Source: Mucilaginibacter pedocola
Lineage (GTDB): Bacteria > Bacteroidota > Bacteroidia > Sphingobacteriales > Sphingobacteriaceae
DNA length: 64,000 nt
Reading direction: 5' to 3'
Assembly (NCBI RefSeq): GCF_002013915.1
Contig: NZ_MBTF01000035.1
Coordinates: 372,001-436,000, forward strand
Both the position numbers and the translations under genes were made by a program. Under the pieces are notes generated by a model, which saw only the letters and a list, made by a program, of their open reading frames with translations, made no database searches and was not told the origin of the DNA. This document shows, piece by piece, positions 53,886-62,745 of this stretch (positions are counted from its first letter, which is position 1; each line of letters starts with the position of its first letter).

Positions 53886-54326
53886 ATGAAATCACAAGCA
53901 AATGCGCTACCCCAGTTAATAGCCAGGCTCGCTCTTGGTATTGGTTTTCTTTTACCTGTTGCAGACAGATTGGGATTCATGGGTGCGCCGGGTTCGGGTG
54001 TTAACTGGGGAGACTGGAAACATTTCACAGGCTACGCGCATGTGATCATGTCTTTCCTGCCGGAGAACATCAGTAATTTTGCGGCATTGATCGCAACGGT
54101 CGCCGAGGTCATATTCGGTGTTTGCCTCATACTTGGCTTCAGGATAAAAGCGAATGCGTTTGGCAGTGCTGTACTGACTTTGCTTTTTGCGTTCAGTATG
54201 GTCATTTCAGAAGGCATTCTTGCTCCGTTTAAATACCCGGTATTTGTATTTGCCGGCGCTGCTTTACTCCTTACTTGCACTGAAGATCCGAAATGGAGTA
54301 TCGACAGCATTTTGAAAGGAAGATAA
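53886..54326 (+). CDS. DoxX-like membrane protein
   Basis: 146 residues with four membrane helices: ARLALGIGFLLPVADRLGFM, the loop GVNWGDWKHFTGY, LIATVAEVIFGVCLILGF, VLTLLFAFSMVIS and FVFAGAALLLT; end PKWSIDSI. It is the stand-alone counterpart of the C-terminal domain of the fusion at 36127-37860 (shared DRLG, NWG-W and SIDxI). DoxX-type proteins are linked to quinone or thiosulfate/redox metabolism. Its own promoter carries possible MocR sites. Confidence 0.88.
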   Translation: MKSQANALPQLIARLALGIGFLLPVADRLGFMGAPGSGVNWGDWKHFTGYAHVIMSFLPENISNFAALIATVAEVIFGVCLILGFRIKANAFGSAVLTLLFAFSMVISEGILAPFKYPVFVFAGAALLLTCTEDPKWSIDSILKGR

Positions 54327-54502
54327 TTCCTTGGCCTGAAAAAATAAAGCGTGTATCCGGCCCGTGTTCATAGCGAAACCGGTTAGTTTTTATGTCAGTG
54401 GCTTTGATCGATTTGTTAGGTTAGCGATTCGCGGCCGGAACGCCCGCTTTAATTTTTACATTACATTATACCCTTTATTGTCAATTTTTATACATAAATT
54501 CT

Positions 54503-55138
54503 ATGGCAGCAGGCAAAAGAAAATTCGTATCAAATTCCCAGGATTCAGTCCGGATGTTCAAAAGTGATTTTTTTGAAGCACTGTCAAAAGTGCATTTTAC
54601 TGTCCCGCTTTATCTGTTTATACCCGTAATTATTTATTGCTTTTACAGGTCTTCGCTTACCGGTATGGCTTTATGGGAATATCCGGCAGATTTTCTCGCA
54701 GGTATGCTGGTATGGACCGCCGTTGAATATGTGATGCACAGGTATGTATTTCATTTCGAACTCCCCGGCACTATCGGCAGAAGGCTGCATTTCATTATCC
54801 ACGGTGTTCATCATGACTATCCGAGTGACAGGTTGAGGCTGGTAATGCCTCCTTCGCTGAGTATTCCTCTTGCGATCGCTTTCTTTTATCTTTTCAAAGC
54901 CTGTATTCCGGACCGGTATTTCTGATTTTTCTTCGGTACTTTCCTAATTGGATATCTTATTTATGATATCGGCCATTACGCTATGCATCATTTTAACTTT
55001 AAAAGCGGCATCTTTAAGAAGATCAAACACCATCATATGCGTCATCATTATCAGGAACCGGAAAAGGGGTATGGCGTGAGTTCACCGCTATGGGATCACA
55101 TCACTGGATCGGTATTTACAGATACGAAGGAAAAATAG
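54503..55138 (+). pseudogene. Fatty acid hydroxylase/sterol desaturase gene interrupted by an in-frame TGA
   Basis: The frame runs 54503-55138 (212 codons) with one internal TGA at 54923-54925. Before it: membrane helices and the His motifs HRYVFH and HFIIHGVHHD. After it, in the same frame: FFFGTFLIGYLIYDIGHYAM, HHF..., IKHHHMRHHY and SSPLWDHITGSVF. The di-iron His ligands of this family are spread over both sides, so the 140-residue truncated product should be inactive. One base change (TGG, CGA or GGA to TGA) would explain it; a sequencing error or readthrough are alternatives. The enzyme type hydroxylates fatty acids, carotenoids or sphingoid lipids. Confidence 0.85.
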
Positions 55139-55188
55139 TTTAATACGGGCTACGCCGCCGGTAAAGCGAACGCCGAATAATCAAAATA

Positions 55189-56658
55189 ATGCTGCCTTTT
55201 AACAACCTAATCGTCACCGACCGCAATTCTCAGGTCAGCATTGCTGCGCAGATCAGCGATCAGATCATCAGGCTGATCCGTGATGGGGTGGTTGTGCCCG
55301 GCGCTTTATTGCCTGCTACCCGGATACTGGCCGGGCTGATCGGCGTTAACCGTAAAACGATCAACAAAGCTTATGAAGACCTGCTTGATCAGGAGTGGAT
55401 CGAGTCTGTGCCGAGGCAGGGGTTTCGGGTAAAGGCCAATCTCCCGCTGATCAAACCCCGCTCTTTTCATCCGGTCAATAAATTTGAGCAGACGGACCGC
55501 CAGCAGCCTGTCTTTATCGAAAAAGATGAGATCCCGAAACTAAGCAAGCGCAGGATACCGGATTATGAACTCCTGGTGACGGACGGACTGCCTGATTACC
55601 GGCTTACACCGCATAATGATATGCAGAGGGAATACCGCAAGCATCTGGATAACAAAGCGCTTAACAGAGCAACATATTTTCTCGACCAGGGAGGGCATCC
55701 GTCGCTAAAAAATGCGACGGCTTCTTTCCTTAACAGTTCCAGGGGACTGAATGTGGCCGAGGAGAATGTACTCATCACCAGGGGCGGGCAGATGGCCATT
55801 TACCTTGCTATAACGCTTTTGGTAGGCAGGGGGGATGAAGTGGTGGCCACTGAACCAAACTATGTTTTCGCGGATGAGGCCTTTTTGAATGCGGGGGCTG
55901 TCATCAACCGGATAGGAGTGGACGAAGACGGAATGATCATAGAAGAGTTTGAAAAGATACTTGAGGAGAAGCAGATAAAAATGCTCTACGTTGCTCCGCA
56001 CCATCATCATCCCACAACGGTCACCATGAGTTCGGAAAGGAGGCTGAAGCTCCTTCAGCTGATGTCCAGATATGATTTTTGGGTGATCGAGGACGATTAC
56101 GATTATGACTATCATCATAGTAACCGTCCGATACTGCCGCTTTCAACAAGCTGTCATAACGGTAAAATCATATACGTAGGTTCTTACAGCAAACTGCTTG
56201 GCCCCAGCGTGCGCTTAGGGTTTATGATCTCGGCACCTAAGCTCATACAGCGGGCGCTTCACCTGAAACGCCTTTTCGACCTGAAGGGAGACGTTTTTAA
56301 CGAATACGTGCTTGCTCAAATGATCATGTCCGGGGCTTTGGACCGGCATATCCAGAACGTCAACAGGATATATGCCTCACGCTGTGTGCTGATGGCACAG
56401 CTGCTCAGAGAAAAACTGGGAGGCAAAGTTTCCTTCAGCATCCCGCAGGGAGGCCTTGCCTTGTGGGTGAAATTTCATGAGAAGTATGACCTGAAGCAAT
56501 TGATCCGGAAAGCCGCAGAACAGGGTTTGCACCTGATCGGGAATGCTTGCTTTAACCCGGCATCGCCTCATAATAATTCCATCAGGCTGGGTTTTGCTTC
56601 GCTCATAGAAGGAGAAATTATACGTGTAACGGATATTCTTTATCAGCTTCTATCATAA
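55189..56658 (+). CDS. MocR-family regulator (GntR HTH fused to aminotransferase fold)
   Basis: 489 residues. N-terminal GntR winged HTH (IAAQISDQIIRLIRDGVVVP, LPATRILAGLIGVNRKTINK) and a C-terminal type I aminotransferase fold (LITRGGQMAIYLAITLLVG, VIEDDYDYDYH, PLP-lysine region VGSYSKLLGPSVRLGF). MocR proteins use PLP as an effector and bind direct repeats. Candidate sites with CTGGACC cores lie upstream of the nearby DoxX and cupin genes. No recognised target such as pdx or gab genes adjoins it. Confidence 0.92.
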   Translation: MLPFNNLIVTDRNSQVSIAAQISDQIIRLIRDGVVVPGALLPATRILAGLIGVNRKTINKAYEDLLDQEWIESVPRQGFRVKANLPLIKPRSFHPVNKFEQTDRQQPVFIEKDEIPKLSKRRIPDYELLVTDGLPDYRLTPHNDMQREYRKHLDNKALNRATYFLDQGGHPSLKNATASFLNSSRGLNVAEENVLITRGGQMAIYLAITLLVGRGDEVVATEPNYVFADEAFLNAGAVINRIGVDEDGMIIEEFEKILEEKQIKMLYVAPHHHHPTTVTMSSERRLKLLQLMSRYDFWVIEDDYDYDYHHSNRPILPLSTSCHNGKIIYVGSYSKLLGPSVRLGFMISAPKLIQRALHLKRLFDLKGDVFNEYVLAQMIMSGALDRHIQNVNRIYASRCVLMAQLLREKLGGKVSFSIPQGGLALWVKFHEKYDLKQLIRKAAEQGLHLIGNACFNPASPHNNSIRLGFASLIEGEIIRVTDILYQLLS

Positions 56659-56787
56659 CAGGGAATCGTTTCTTATCTTCCTGAAATACAAAATACTATA
56701 GTTTTATTCTTTTAATAAAGCCTCACTTGCCTGGCCTTCGGCGGTGTTGGTGCGCTTGTCACTTGCATTTAACATTCTCGAAATTTT

Positions 56788-56848
56788 CTGGTCCCTTCGA
56801 TGTGTCATTGCTGGTCCATGATATGGTCCACAGCCCGGGGTACATTTG
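56788..56848 (+). promoter_or_regulatory. Cupin promoter (copy 2) with TGGTCCA repeats and perfect -7 element
   Basis: CTGGTCC at 56788-56794 and 56811-56817, TGGTCCA at 56824-56830; reversed, these read TGGACCA, the core seen before DoxX. The -7 element TACATTTG is at 56841-56848, with no clear -33 TTTG at the right distance, which suits an activator-dependent promoter. Confidence 0.55.
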
Positions 56849-56889
56849 TATCGACAATGGCAATAAAGCCTTGCCTTAAACATTATAAT

Positions 56890-57321
56890 ATGAAAAAGAT
56901 AGCACTGCTGACTTTTATTACAGCATCATTATTTACAGGTATCGCCCGCGCTCAGCATAATCCTGCTCATGAAGAAGTAACCGCCACGCCTCCAAAAGTT
57001 ATCTTCTCGAAACTGCTCAATACCCCATCATTAAAAAATCAGGAGTTTAAGATGGTTGTCGTGACGTTTGCTCCTGGTGAGGCATCTTCAGGGCACCGTC
57101 ATCCGATCCCGACTTTCGGTTATGTACTGGAAGGTGAACTGGAATCGACATTTGAGGGAAAGGTATACCGTTACAAAGCAGGCGATACTTTCTACGAAGA
57201 ACCGGATGGCCTGCACAACGGCACACGCAATGTCAGCGCTGATAAACCTGCCAGGCTGCTTGCCATATTTATAGGGGATGCAGGTAAACCGTTCCTTGTA
57301 CCCGAAAAGCATAGTAAATAA
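56890..57321 (+). CDS. Secreted cupin protein (copy 2)
   Basis: 143 residues, signal peptide MKKIALLTFITASLFTGIARA-QH. The cupin core FAPGEASSGHRHPIPTFGYV, LEGELESTFEG and YEEPDGLHNGTRN is nearly identical to that of the protein encoded at 27989-28414. It is probably a periplasmic metal-binding protein. Start chosen at 56890, which gives the signal peptide; the frame extends upstream without likeness. The NmrA-like gene follows after 54 bp, as in copy 1. Confidence 0.9.
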   Translation: MKKIALLTFITASLFTGIARAQHNPAHEEVTATPPKVIFSKLLNTPSLKNQEFKMVVVTFAPGEASSGHRHPIPTFGYVLEGELESTFEGKVYRYKAGDTFYEEPDGLHNGTRNVSADKPARLLAIFIGDAGKPFLVPEKHSK

Positions 57322-57328
57322 ATAATTC

Positions 57329-57342
57329 TCAGAATATTCTGA
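57329..57342. repeat. Perfect 14-bp palindrome between cupin and NmrA-like genes (copy 2)
   Basis: TCAGAATATTCTGA, 7 bp after the cupin stop. It could be a protein-binding site or a small RNA hairpin that adjusts expression of the second gene. Confidence 0.45.
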
Positions 57343-57375
57343 ATATCATACATCAAAAAGCTTAATTATAAATTT

Positions 57376-58125
57376 ATGAAAATCTTAATTATAGGAGCAA
57401 CCGGCCTGATCGGATCAAAAGTCGCTCAAAAACTGCAATCTCTTGGCCACAGCGTTGTCGCAGGTTCTTCATCAAAAGGAATTAATGCACTGACAGGCGC
57501 CGGCCTGGAAGAGGCTTTGAAAGAAACGGACGTGCTCATAGACCTGATCAATTCTCCTTCATTTGAAGAAGGTCCTGCTGTCGAATTTTTTACCAGAACC
57601 GGTAACAACCTGGTTGGGGCAGCGAAAGCAGCAGGCATTAAACACTATGTTATTTTGTCGATAGTGGGAACCGATCTCATGCAGAATATAGGCTATATGA
57701 AGGCAAAAAAAGTGCAGGAAGGCCTTGTCAAAGGATCGGGTGTTCCGTACACGATAATCAGAAGTGCCCAGTTCCATGAATTTGTACCTGTGATCGCAGA
57801 TATCGCAACACAGGAAAACCGTGTCCATGTTTCAACATTGGATTTCCAGCCCATAGCAGCTGAAGACGTTGCAGGCTTCGTTACAGGCCTGTCAGTACAA
57901 TCTCCGTTAAACAGTATAGTGGATATTGCGGGACCGGAACGTAAGGGGATGAGCGCATTCGTAGAAGATTATCTTTCAGCCAGGCAAGACTCTCGTGTGC
58001 TGGTACCGAATGACAGGTGCGAGTACATCGGTATAGCAGTTCCCCAGTCAGCGCTGGTACCTGATAACGGTGCAAAACTTGGAGGTATCACTTTTGCAGA
58101 CTGGATCAGCGGACAGTCAGCATAA
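57376..58125 (+). CDS. NmrA-like NAD(P)-binding protein (copy 2)
   Basis: 249 residues. IIGATGLIGSKVAQKLQSLG, ALTGAGLEEAL, LSIVGTDLMQ and YTIIRSAQFHEFV align with the protein encoded at 27017-27772 across the full length. Same suggested role: an NAD(P)-binding sensor or reductase. Forms an operon with the cupin gene and ends at a terminator. Confidence 0.87.
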   Translation: MKILIIGATGLIGSKVAQKLQSLGHSVVAGSSSKGINALTGAGLEEALKETDVLIDLINSPSFEEGPAVEFFTRTGNNLVGAAKAAGIKHYVILSIVGTDLMQNIGYMKAKKVQEGLVKGSGVPYTIIRSAQFHEFVPVIADIATQENRVHVSTLDFQPIAAEDVAGFVTGLSVQSPLNSIVDIAGPERKGMSAFVEDYLSARQDSRVLVPNDRCEYIGIAVPQSALVPDNGAKLGGITFADWISGQSA

Positions 58126-58144
58126 TATCCATTCATCACAGGTG

Positions 58145-58178
58145 AAAAGGGGCGGAGAAAATCTTCGCTCCTTTTTTT
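58145..58178 (+). terminator. Terminator of the cupin-NmrA operon (copy 2)
   Basis: AAAAGGGGCG ... CGCTCCTTTT stem with one G-U pair, followed by TTTT. Confidence 0.75.
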
Positions 58179-58375
58179 GCGCTAAATGAATTAAGGTTAG
58201 CCCGCAAACTCATGCCCGATACCGAATAATCCGGCGGTTTTAATGAAGCCTGGTTGCGGTTATACTTTAAGAAAAAGAAATTCTTCAGGCAGGTGACTTA
58301 AATGGATCATTCAATAATTTATTATAAAAATTAAAACATTTACGTTCATAAGGTAACTTGTTTTTATCAAAGCAG
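58179..58375. other. Spacer before the flavohemoglobin terminator
   Basis: About 200 bp within a 309-bp gene-free stretch (58126-58434) bounded by two terminators. I see no gene or repeat. Confidence 0.4.
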
Positions 58376-58406
58376 GAAAGCTTCGCAGGGTCTCTGCGAA
58401 GCTTTC
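58376..58406 (-). terminator. Terminator of the flavohemoglobin gene
   Basis: Perfect 13-bp stem GAAAGCTTCGCAG / CTGCGAAGCTTTC with a 5-nt loop, about 28 bp after the minus-strand stop. Confidence 0.85.
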
Positions 58407-58434
58407 TCTGATCCAATAACTTCCGGATAATTTA

Positions 58435-59643
58435 TCAGTTCAGCTGTATAGTCTGCGGCCCGAACTCTTCGAAGAAGATGAATGACCTGTCGACCCCTGC
58501 AGCAATAAGATCATTGTAATGCTTCGTGATGAACGATGCCGGTCCGCAGATGTAATATTCGCTGTTCGGCGCAAAGTTCCTTCTGTCAATATGCTGAAGA
58601 TCTACCCAGCCCTGGCGAACAGATCCCGGATCTGCACCTGCGTCAACGACGTCGTAGAAAATATGCCGTTCGAAATCTGCGTCTGTTTTCCAGGCCGCCA
58701 AATCATGGTGAAAGGCATGAAGGTTCCGGCCCCGGCAGCCATGTATCCAGGCCTTCGGACGATCACTGCCAGATGCGATCAAATCTTCCATCATACTGAT
58801 CAACGGAGTTTGGCCTACGCCGCCACTGATAAAGACAACCGGGTTTTCTGAAGCTGAAAGAACAAAATTTCCTGCAGGGGCAGAAACATCGATGATATCG
58901 CCGGTATTTATGAAGTCATGCAACCTGTTGCTTACCATGCCGTTGAAATTTAATTCGCCCCCAAATTCCCGCTTAACAGAAATCCGGTAGTAGGCTCCGT
59001 TCGGTGCGCAGGAAATACTGTATTGCCTCGGCTGGAACAGATTCAGCTGCGGCACAAATATCCTGACACTGATAAACTGCCCCGGTTTAAAGTCAGCGAT
59101 CTTACCGCCGTCAACCGGATATAAATAGAAAGAAGTGATCTCATCCGATTCAGCTTCTTTTTTCCTAACGGCAAACGGACGCCATCCGGTCCAACCACCC
59201 TCGGTATCGGCAAGTTTTTGATAGATCTGCCCTTCGTGGTTCGCCATCAGTTCGGCAAGCTGTCCGTAAGCCACTGTCCACGCGTCAATCAGTTCATCTG
59301 ACGCAAGATCGCCCAGGACCTCCCGGATAGAGGCGATAAGATGTTTCCCGACGATACGGTAGTGTTCAGGCCGTATACTCAGGCTTGTGTGTTTTTGGCC
59401 GATCGCATCCAGTACGGGCAGCAGTACTGTTGGGTTCTCAATGTGCTCCGCATAGGCTAATACAGCCATAGCCAATGCCGTTTGCTGCTTCGCATTTTGC
59501 TGATTACCCATATTGAAAACATTTCTGAGTTCCGGATGGTGGGAGAACATCCTGCTGTAAAAGTATTTGGTAAGTGTAACGCCATGTTCTTTTAGAATTG
59601 GTACGGTGCCCCTCACAAGGTCTTTTTGCGCGTCTGTTATCAT
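58435..59643 (-). CDS. hmp: Flavohemoglobin, nitric oxide dioxygenase
   Basis: 402 residues. Globin domain (1-137) with proximal His85 in IGQKHTSL, then the FAD domain (QPRQYSISCAPN) and NAD domain (VFISGGVGQTPLISMM, YYICGPASF), ending FFEEFGPQ. This is the complete Hmp layout: it converts NO and O2 to nitrate using NAD(P)H. The promoter has a -7 element TATTTTTG and a 9-bp inverted repeat just upstream, so it is probably repressed in the absence of NO; the nearby Rrf2 regulator is the obvious candidate. Confidence 0.96.
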   Translation of the reverse strand: MITDAQKDLVRGTVPILKEHGVTLTKYFYSRMFSHHPELRNVFNMGNQQNAKQQTALAMAVLAYAEHIENPTVLLPVLDAIGQKHTSLSIRPEHYRIVGKHLIASIREVLGDLASDELIDAWTVAYGQLAELMANHEGQIYQKLADTEGGWTGWRPFAVRKKEAESDEITSFYLYPVDGGKIADFKPGQFISVRIFVPQLNLFQPRQYSISCAPNGAYYRISVKREFGGELNFNGMVSNRLHDFINTGDIIDVSAPAGNFVLSASENPVVFISGGVGQTPLISMMEDLIASGSDRPKAWIHGCRGRNLHAFHHDLAAWKTDADFERHIFYDVVDAGADPGSVRQGWVDLQHIDRRNFAPNSEYYICGPASFITKHYNDLIAAGVDRSFIFFEEFGPQTIQLN

Positions 59644-59678
59644 AATTATAAAGTTGTTTGTGAATGAATTTTATAGCG

Positions 59679-59717
59679 CAAAAATATATAATAAAAGATA
59701 AAAAGGTATTTTATTAT
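59679..59717 (-). promoter_or_regulatory. hmp promoter with operator-like inverted repeat
   Basis: -7 element TATTTTTG on the minus strand (59686-59679). Just upstream, ATAATAAAA (59688-59696) and TTTTATTAT (59709-59717) form an inverted repeat with a 12-bp spacer, covering the region a -33 element would occupy. Confidence 0.55.
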
Positions 59718-59780
59718 TCTATTGATTTTAACTGTGGCAATTCCGTGACATCCTGGTTAGCTGTGGGAGGGGAGTAAAAA

Positions 59781-59803
59781 AAGCCTTTCAAAATGAAAGG
59801 CTT
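59781..59803 (-). terminator. Terminator of the NDH-like gene
   Basis: AAGCCTTTC / GAAAGGCTT with a 5-nt loop, followed on the minus strand by TTTTT; 20 bp after the stop. Confidence 0.92.
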
Positions 59804-59822
59804 GAGTTACCGGATGGTGCTG

Positions 59823-61058
59823 TCAGAGCTGCGGTATTTTCGGGAATGACGCCGCAACAGCCTGCTCGATATCTTTTGGTGGATAGATCAGGTCATTTGA
59901 GATCCAAAATTTATGCTTCTTTGCTTCTTCACCTTTATGGCGCAGATCTCTGGTCCAGCCGTCAGTCACGATCGCGTGACCGGAACCAAGGTCAAGACAG
60001 GTATTGTATCCGGTCTGCTGATAGGGTTTCAGCGGCGCATTAAAAAGATCATTTACTGCGTTGTGCCCCGCCCATCTGCCCTGGAATTGTGAGAACTGAC
60101 AGGACATAACCGCTGAACGGCCTTCTGATACGGTCACGTTAGCGACATCTCCGGCGATGATCACATTATCATAGCCCGGCAGCTTAAGGTGCTGATCGAC
60201 ACTGAGGCGGTTAAGGTGATCTTTGCTTCCTTTAAAACAGGAGGTCAGCGGGCTTGCGGTCAGGCCGGCTGTCCATATTACCGTGCTTGTCGGTATTCGC
60301 TCGCCATTGCTCAGTGTAACAGCATCCGGCTCTATGCCGACAACGGCGGCATTAGTAATCACCTCTATATTTTTGGCTTTTAGGGTTTCTACGATATACT
60401 TCTGACTGTCTGAGGAATAAAAGGAAGCTACTTTGTCAGACTTTTCTACCATAACTATTCTGAAAGATGCTACAGTGGCTGAAAGTTTTTCCTGTAGCAG
60501 CTTCGCCTTTTCTTCGATTGCTGTTACCGTCTCCAAGCCGGTAAAGCCTCCGCCGGCGACTACAAAGGTCGTATCTCCTTCATTCTCGAAATTGTTCTGG
60601 GCGAGCTTTATCATATGATCCTCCAGGTGCTTTGCACCGTTAAAAGTATCATTGTTGAAGGTATGGCTGATTCCGGGCAGATTAACTGCTTTTAGCGAAC
60701 TTCCCGTAGCAAGAATAAGATAGTCATAAGGAATGTTGAGGATACCATTAGCGGTAAAGACAGAAAGTTCGTTATTTTCTGCGTTGATGCTTTCCGTTCT
60801 TCCCTGGATCTGGTTGACCTGTAAGGGCTTCAGATACCTATCCAGCTCAACGCGGGTACCTTCGAGTGACACCTCGTACAATCTGGGGCGCATGGTAAAG
60901 TAATTATCGGAATTGATCAGCGTGATCTCCAGATCGGAGGCTTTATTTAGCTCCCGGCTTTGTCTGACAGCACTTAAAGCGCTCCAGAAACCGGCGTATC
61001 CGCCGCCTACGATGACCAGGTGTTTTTTGTCTTGATATTGATTTGCTGTATTTGTCAT
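59823..61058 (-). CDS. NDH-2-like FAD/NAD(P) oxidoreductase, stand-alone
   Basis: 411 residues. LVIVGGGYAGFWSALSAVRQ (FAD), TFVVAGGGFTGLETVTAIEE (NADH), STVIWTAGLTASPL, IIAGDVANV and FSQFQGRWAGHNAVNDLF. It aligns throughout with the first 420 residues of the NDH-DoxX fusion but has no membrane domain; DoxX is encoded separately at 53886-54326. It may transfer electrons from NAD(P)H to quinone with that DoxX protein as partner (inference from the fusion). The upstream DUF3861-like gene is 86 bp away on the same strand. Confidence 0.9.
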   Translation of the reverse strand: MTNTANQYQDKKHLVIVGGGYAGFWSALSAVRQSRELNKASDLEITLINSDNYFTMRPRLYEVSLEGTRVELDRYLKPLQVNQIQGRTESINAENNELSVFTANGILNIPYDYLILATGSSLKAVNLPGISHTFNNDTFNGAKHLEDHMIKLAQNNFENEGDTTFVVAGGGFTGLETVTAIEEKAKLLQEKLSATVASFRIVMVEKSDKVASFYSSDSQKYIVETLKAKNIEVITNAAVVGIEPDAVTLSNGERIPTSTVIWTAGLTASPLTSCFKGSKDHLNRLSVDQHLKLPGYDNVIIAGDVANVTVSEGRSAVMSCQFSQFQGRWAGHNAVNDLFNAPLKPYQQTGYNTCLDLGSGHAIVTDGWTRDLRHKGEEAKKHKFWISNDLIYPPKDIEQAVAASFPKIPQL

Positions 61059-61144
61059 TAGTTTGATGATTGCAGTTATGGAATGCTCTCAGCCATACCC
61101 GATGAATTTTGTGACGGGCATGTCCCTGAGAAATTTGTTGATTT

Positions 61145-61489
61145 TTATGATCTGGGTAAACGTTCAGCCGAAGGTCCGGCAGGAGTTGCGGGATTATTGG
61201 CAGGTTGGGAAACCAAAGATTTCAGTTCCTGCAGAAACTTTTTCATATGCGGCAGGAAATCCCTGAATAAAGGGGTTTTCCTATCTCTCACAATGAATTC
61301 TGTAAAGATCTTCACGGTAATGGCAAATGCTGCTGCATCTTCTTCTGTACTGAAAAGTTTTTTGCTTTCGATCCGTTTGATGATGCCGAACAACTCATCG
61401 TGTGATTCAACAGGGATATGTATCACATCCCCGGGATAAATGACCGGTTGGGCTTTTGTTAGGCTCAACAGATACTTATTTTTTTCCAT
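61145..61489 (-). CDS. DUF3861-like small protein
   Basis: 114 residues. The pattern HDELFGIIKRIESKKLFSTE, AAAFAITVKIFTEFI and KTPLFRDFLPHMKKFL resembles the DUF3861 family as I remember it. Soluble, helical; the end is rich in Pro and Ala. Function unknown. It precedes the NDH-like gene by 86 bp on the same strand, likely in one transcript. Confidence 0.55.
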   Translation of the reverse strand: MEKNKYLLSLTKAQPVIYPGDVIHIPVESHDELFGIIKRIESKKLFSTEEDAAAFAITVKIFTEFIVRDRKTPLFRDFLPHMKKFLQELKSLVSQPANNPATPAGPSAERLPRS

Positions 61490-61563
61490 ATCAGTGTCTT
61501 GTTTTGTGATACAAAGGTCACCAATGCGGATATGTTAAAACTGGACAAATCTATCCGAATACC

Positions 61564-62424
61564 TTACAAATCTGTCATCTCACTGATAAACTGGGATATT
61601 TTTTTGCCCAGGTTTTTTTTGAAAAGCCTTGCAAAATAATCAGGATCAGAAAATCCCAGTTCATAAGCGATCGCTTTTGTAGAATGATTTCCGTTATACA
61701 GTTTGCGCTGTGCTTCCAACATAAGCCTGTTGATAATAAACTGCTTGGGTGACAGTCCGGCATACTGTTTCACAATCTGGTAGAGGGAGTTAACGCTTAT
61801 TGCCAATTTTTCAGCGATAAGGGTGATCTCAGAAACACGTCCAAGTTCCCGCTCAACGTATTGCTGAAACTGTATGTACACATCAAACCTGTGATCCTGT
61901 ATCATATTATAATGATAACCATGAAAATAAAATGAATTACATTCGGTCAGCAGGACATTCAGATAGGCCAGTACAGTTTCGGTATTACCCTGTTTTTTTA
62001 AAAGGCCCGACAAATTGCTGAAAATGGATCTTAACCTCACGACAGCCTCATGCGGGAGGGAAATAAGCGGGTTATGGAGCGGGTTAAAAAGGAATTTGTG
62101 CGTGTGTGGCAGCAGTGCGAGACAATTCTCGTCGAATACGATGTTGAAGAACCTGCTTCCGGGAGAATGCCTGCCCGACCAGTGTATCTGATTCGGCAGT
62201 ACGAACAGTATCTGCCCCGGCGATACGGTGTAATCTTTCATATCGATCCTTTGATTGTCTTCGCCCTCGAGCATCATAACCAAATAATAATGTGTTTCCC
62301 GGTGCGGTCCGCTAAGGATCTTTGCAATGTCATCAGGAAGCTGCATCGTATTTTCAGCATTAACTCTGATGGCTAATCTATCACTTTGCTTTATTCTGTC
62401 CAAAAAACCGCGTCTCTGATGCAT
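61564..62424 (-). CDS. AraC-family transcriptional regulator
   Basis: 286 residues from ATG 62424 (MHQRRGFLDRI); the frame continues upstream to 62532 without family-like sequence. N-terminal cupin-like domain (HYYLVMMLEGEDNQRIDMKD, QILFVLPNQIHW) and double HTH (EITLIAEKLAISVNSLYQIV, KAIAYELGFSDPDYFARLFK). It may regulate the DUF3861-NDH pair downstream or the divergent TPR sensor gene, 322 bp away. Confidence 0.9.
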   Translation of the reverse strand: MHQRRGFLDRIKQSDRLAIRVNAENTMQLPDDIAKILSGPHRETHYYLVMMLEGEDNQRIDMKDYTVSPGQILFVLPNQIHWSGRHSPGSRFFNIVFDENCLALLPHTHKFLFNPLHNPLISLPHEAVVRLRSIFSNLSGLLKKQGNTETVLAYLNVLLTECNSFYFHGYHYNMIQDHRFDVYIQFQQYVERELGRVSEITLIAEKLAISVNSLYQIVKQYAGLSPKQFIINRLMLEAQRKLYNGNHSTKAIAYELGFSDPDYFARLFKKNLGKKISQFISEMTDL

Positions 62425-62745
62425 TTTGCTGTCTGGAAATATGATTCCGGAACAATCTCCGGCCTTGCAGGTGTGAGCATATTGGAAACACAACCTTAGG
62501 CCGAAAGGATGATCCCGATGTATAGCAAACATAACGAATCCCGATACGCCGATTGTCAGTGTATTGATATTTTCTACCCTGACAGAGTTTTCTGATGCGC
62601 CATCATAAAATTAAAAAAAGAGCATAAATTACACTAAGGGTACAATTTATTGGCTTCCTGATTTAAGAATATTCCCTTGCTGCGTTATATTTAGAACTTG
62701 ATAATCGTTGCTGCATATGGCGGCAAAATATGACAGAATTACCCA

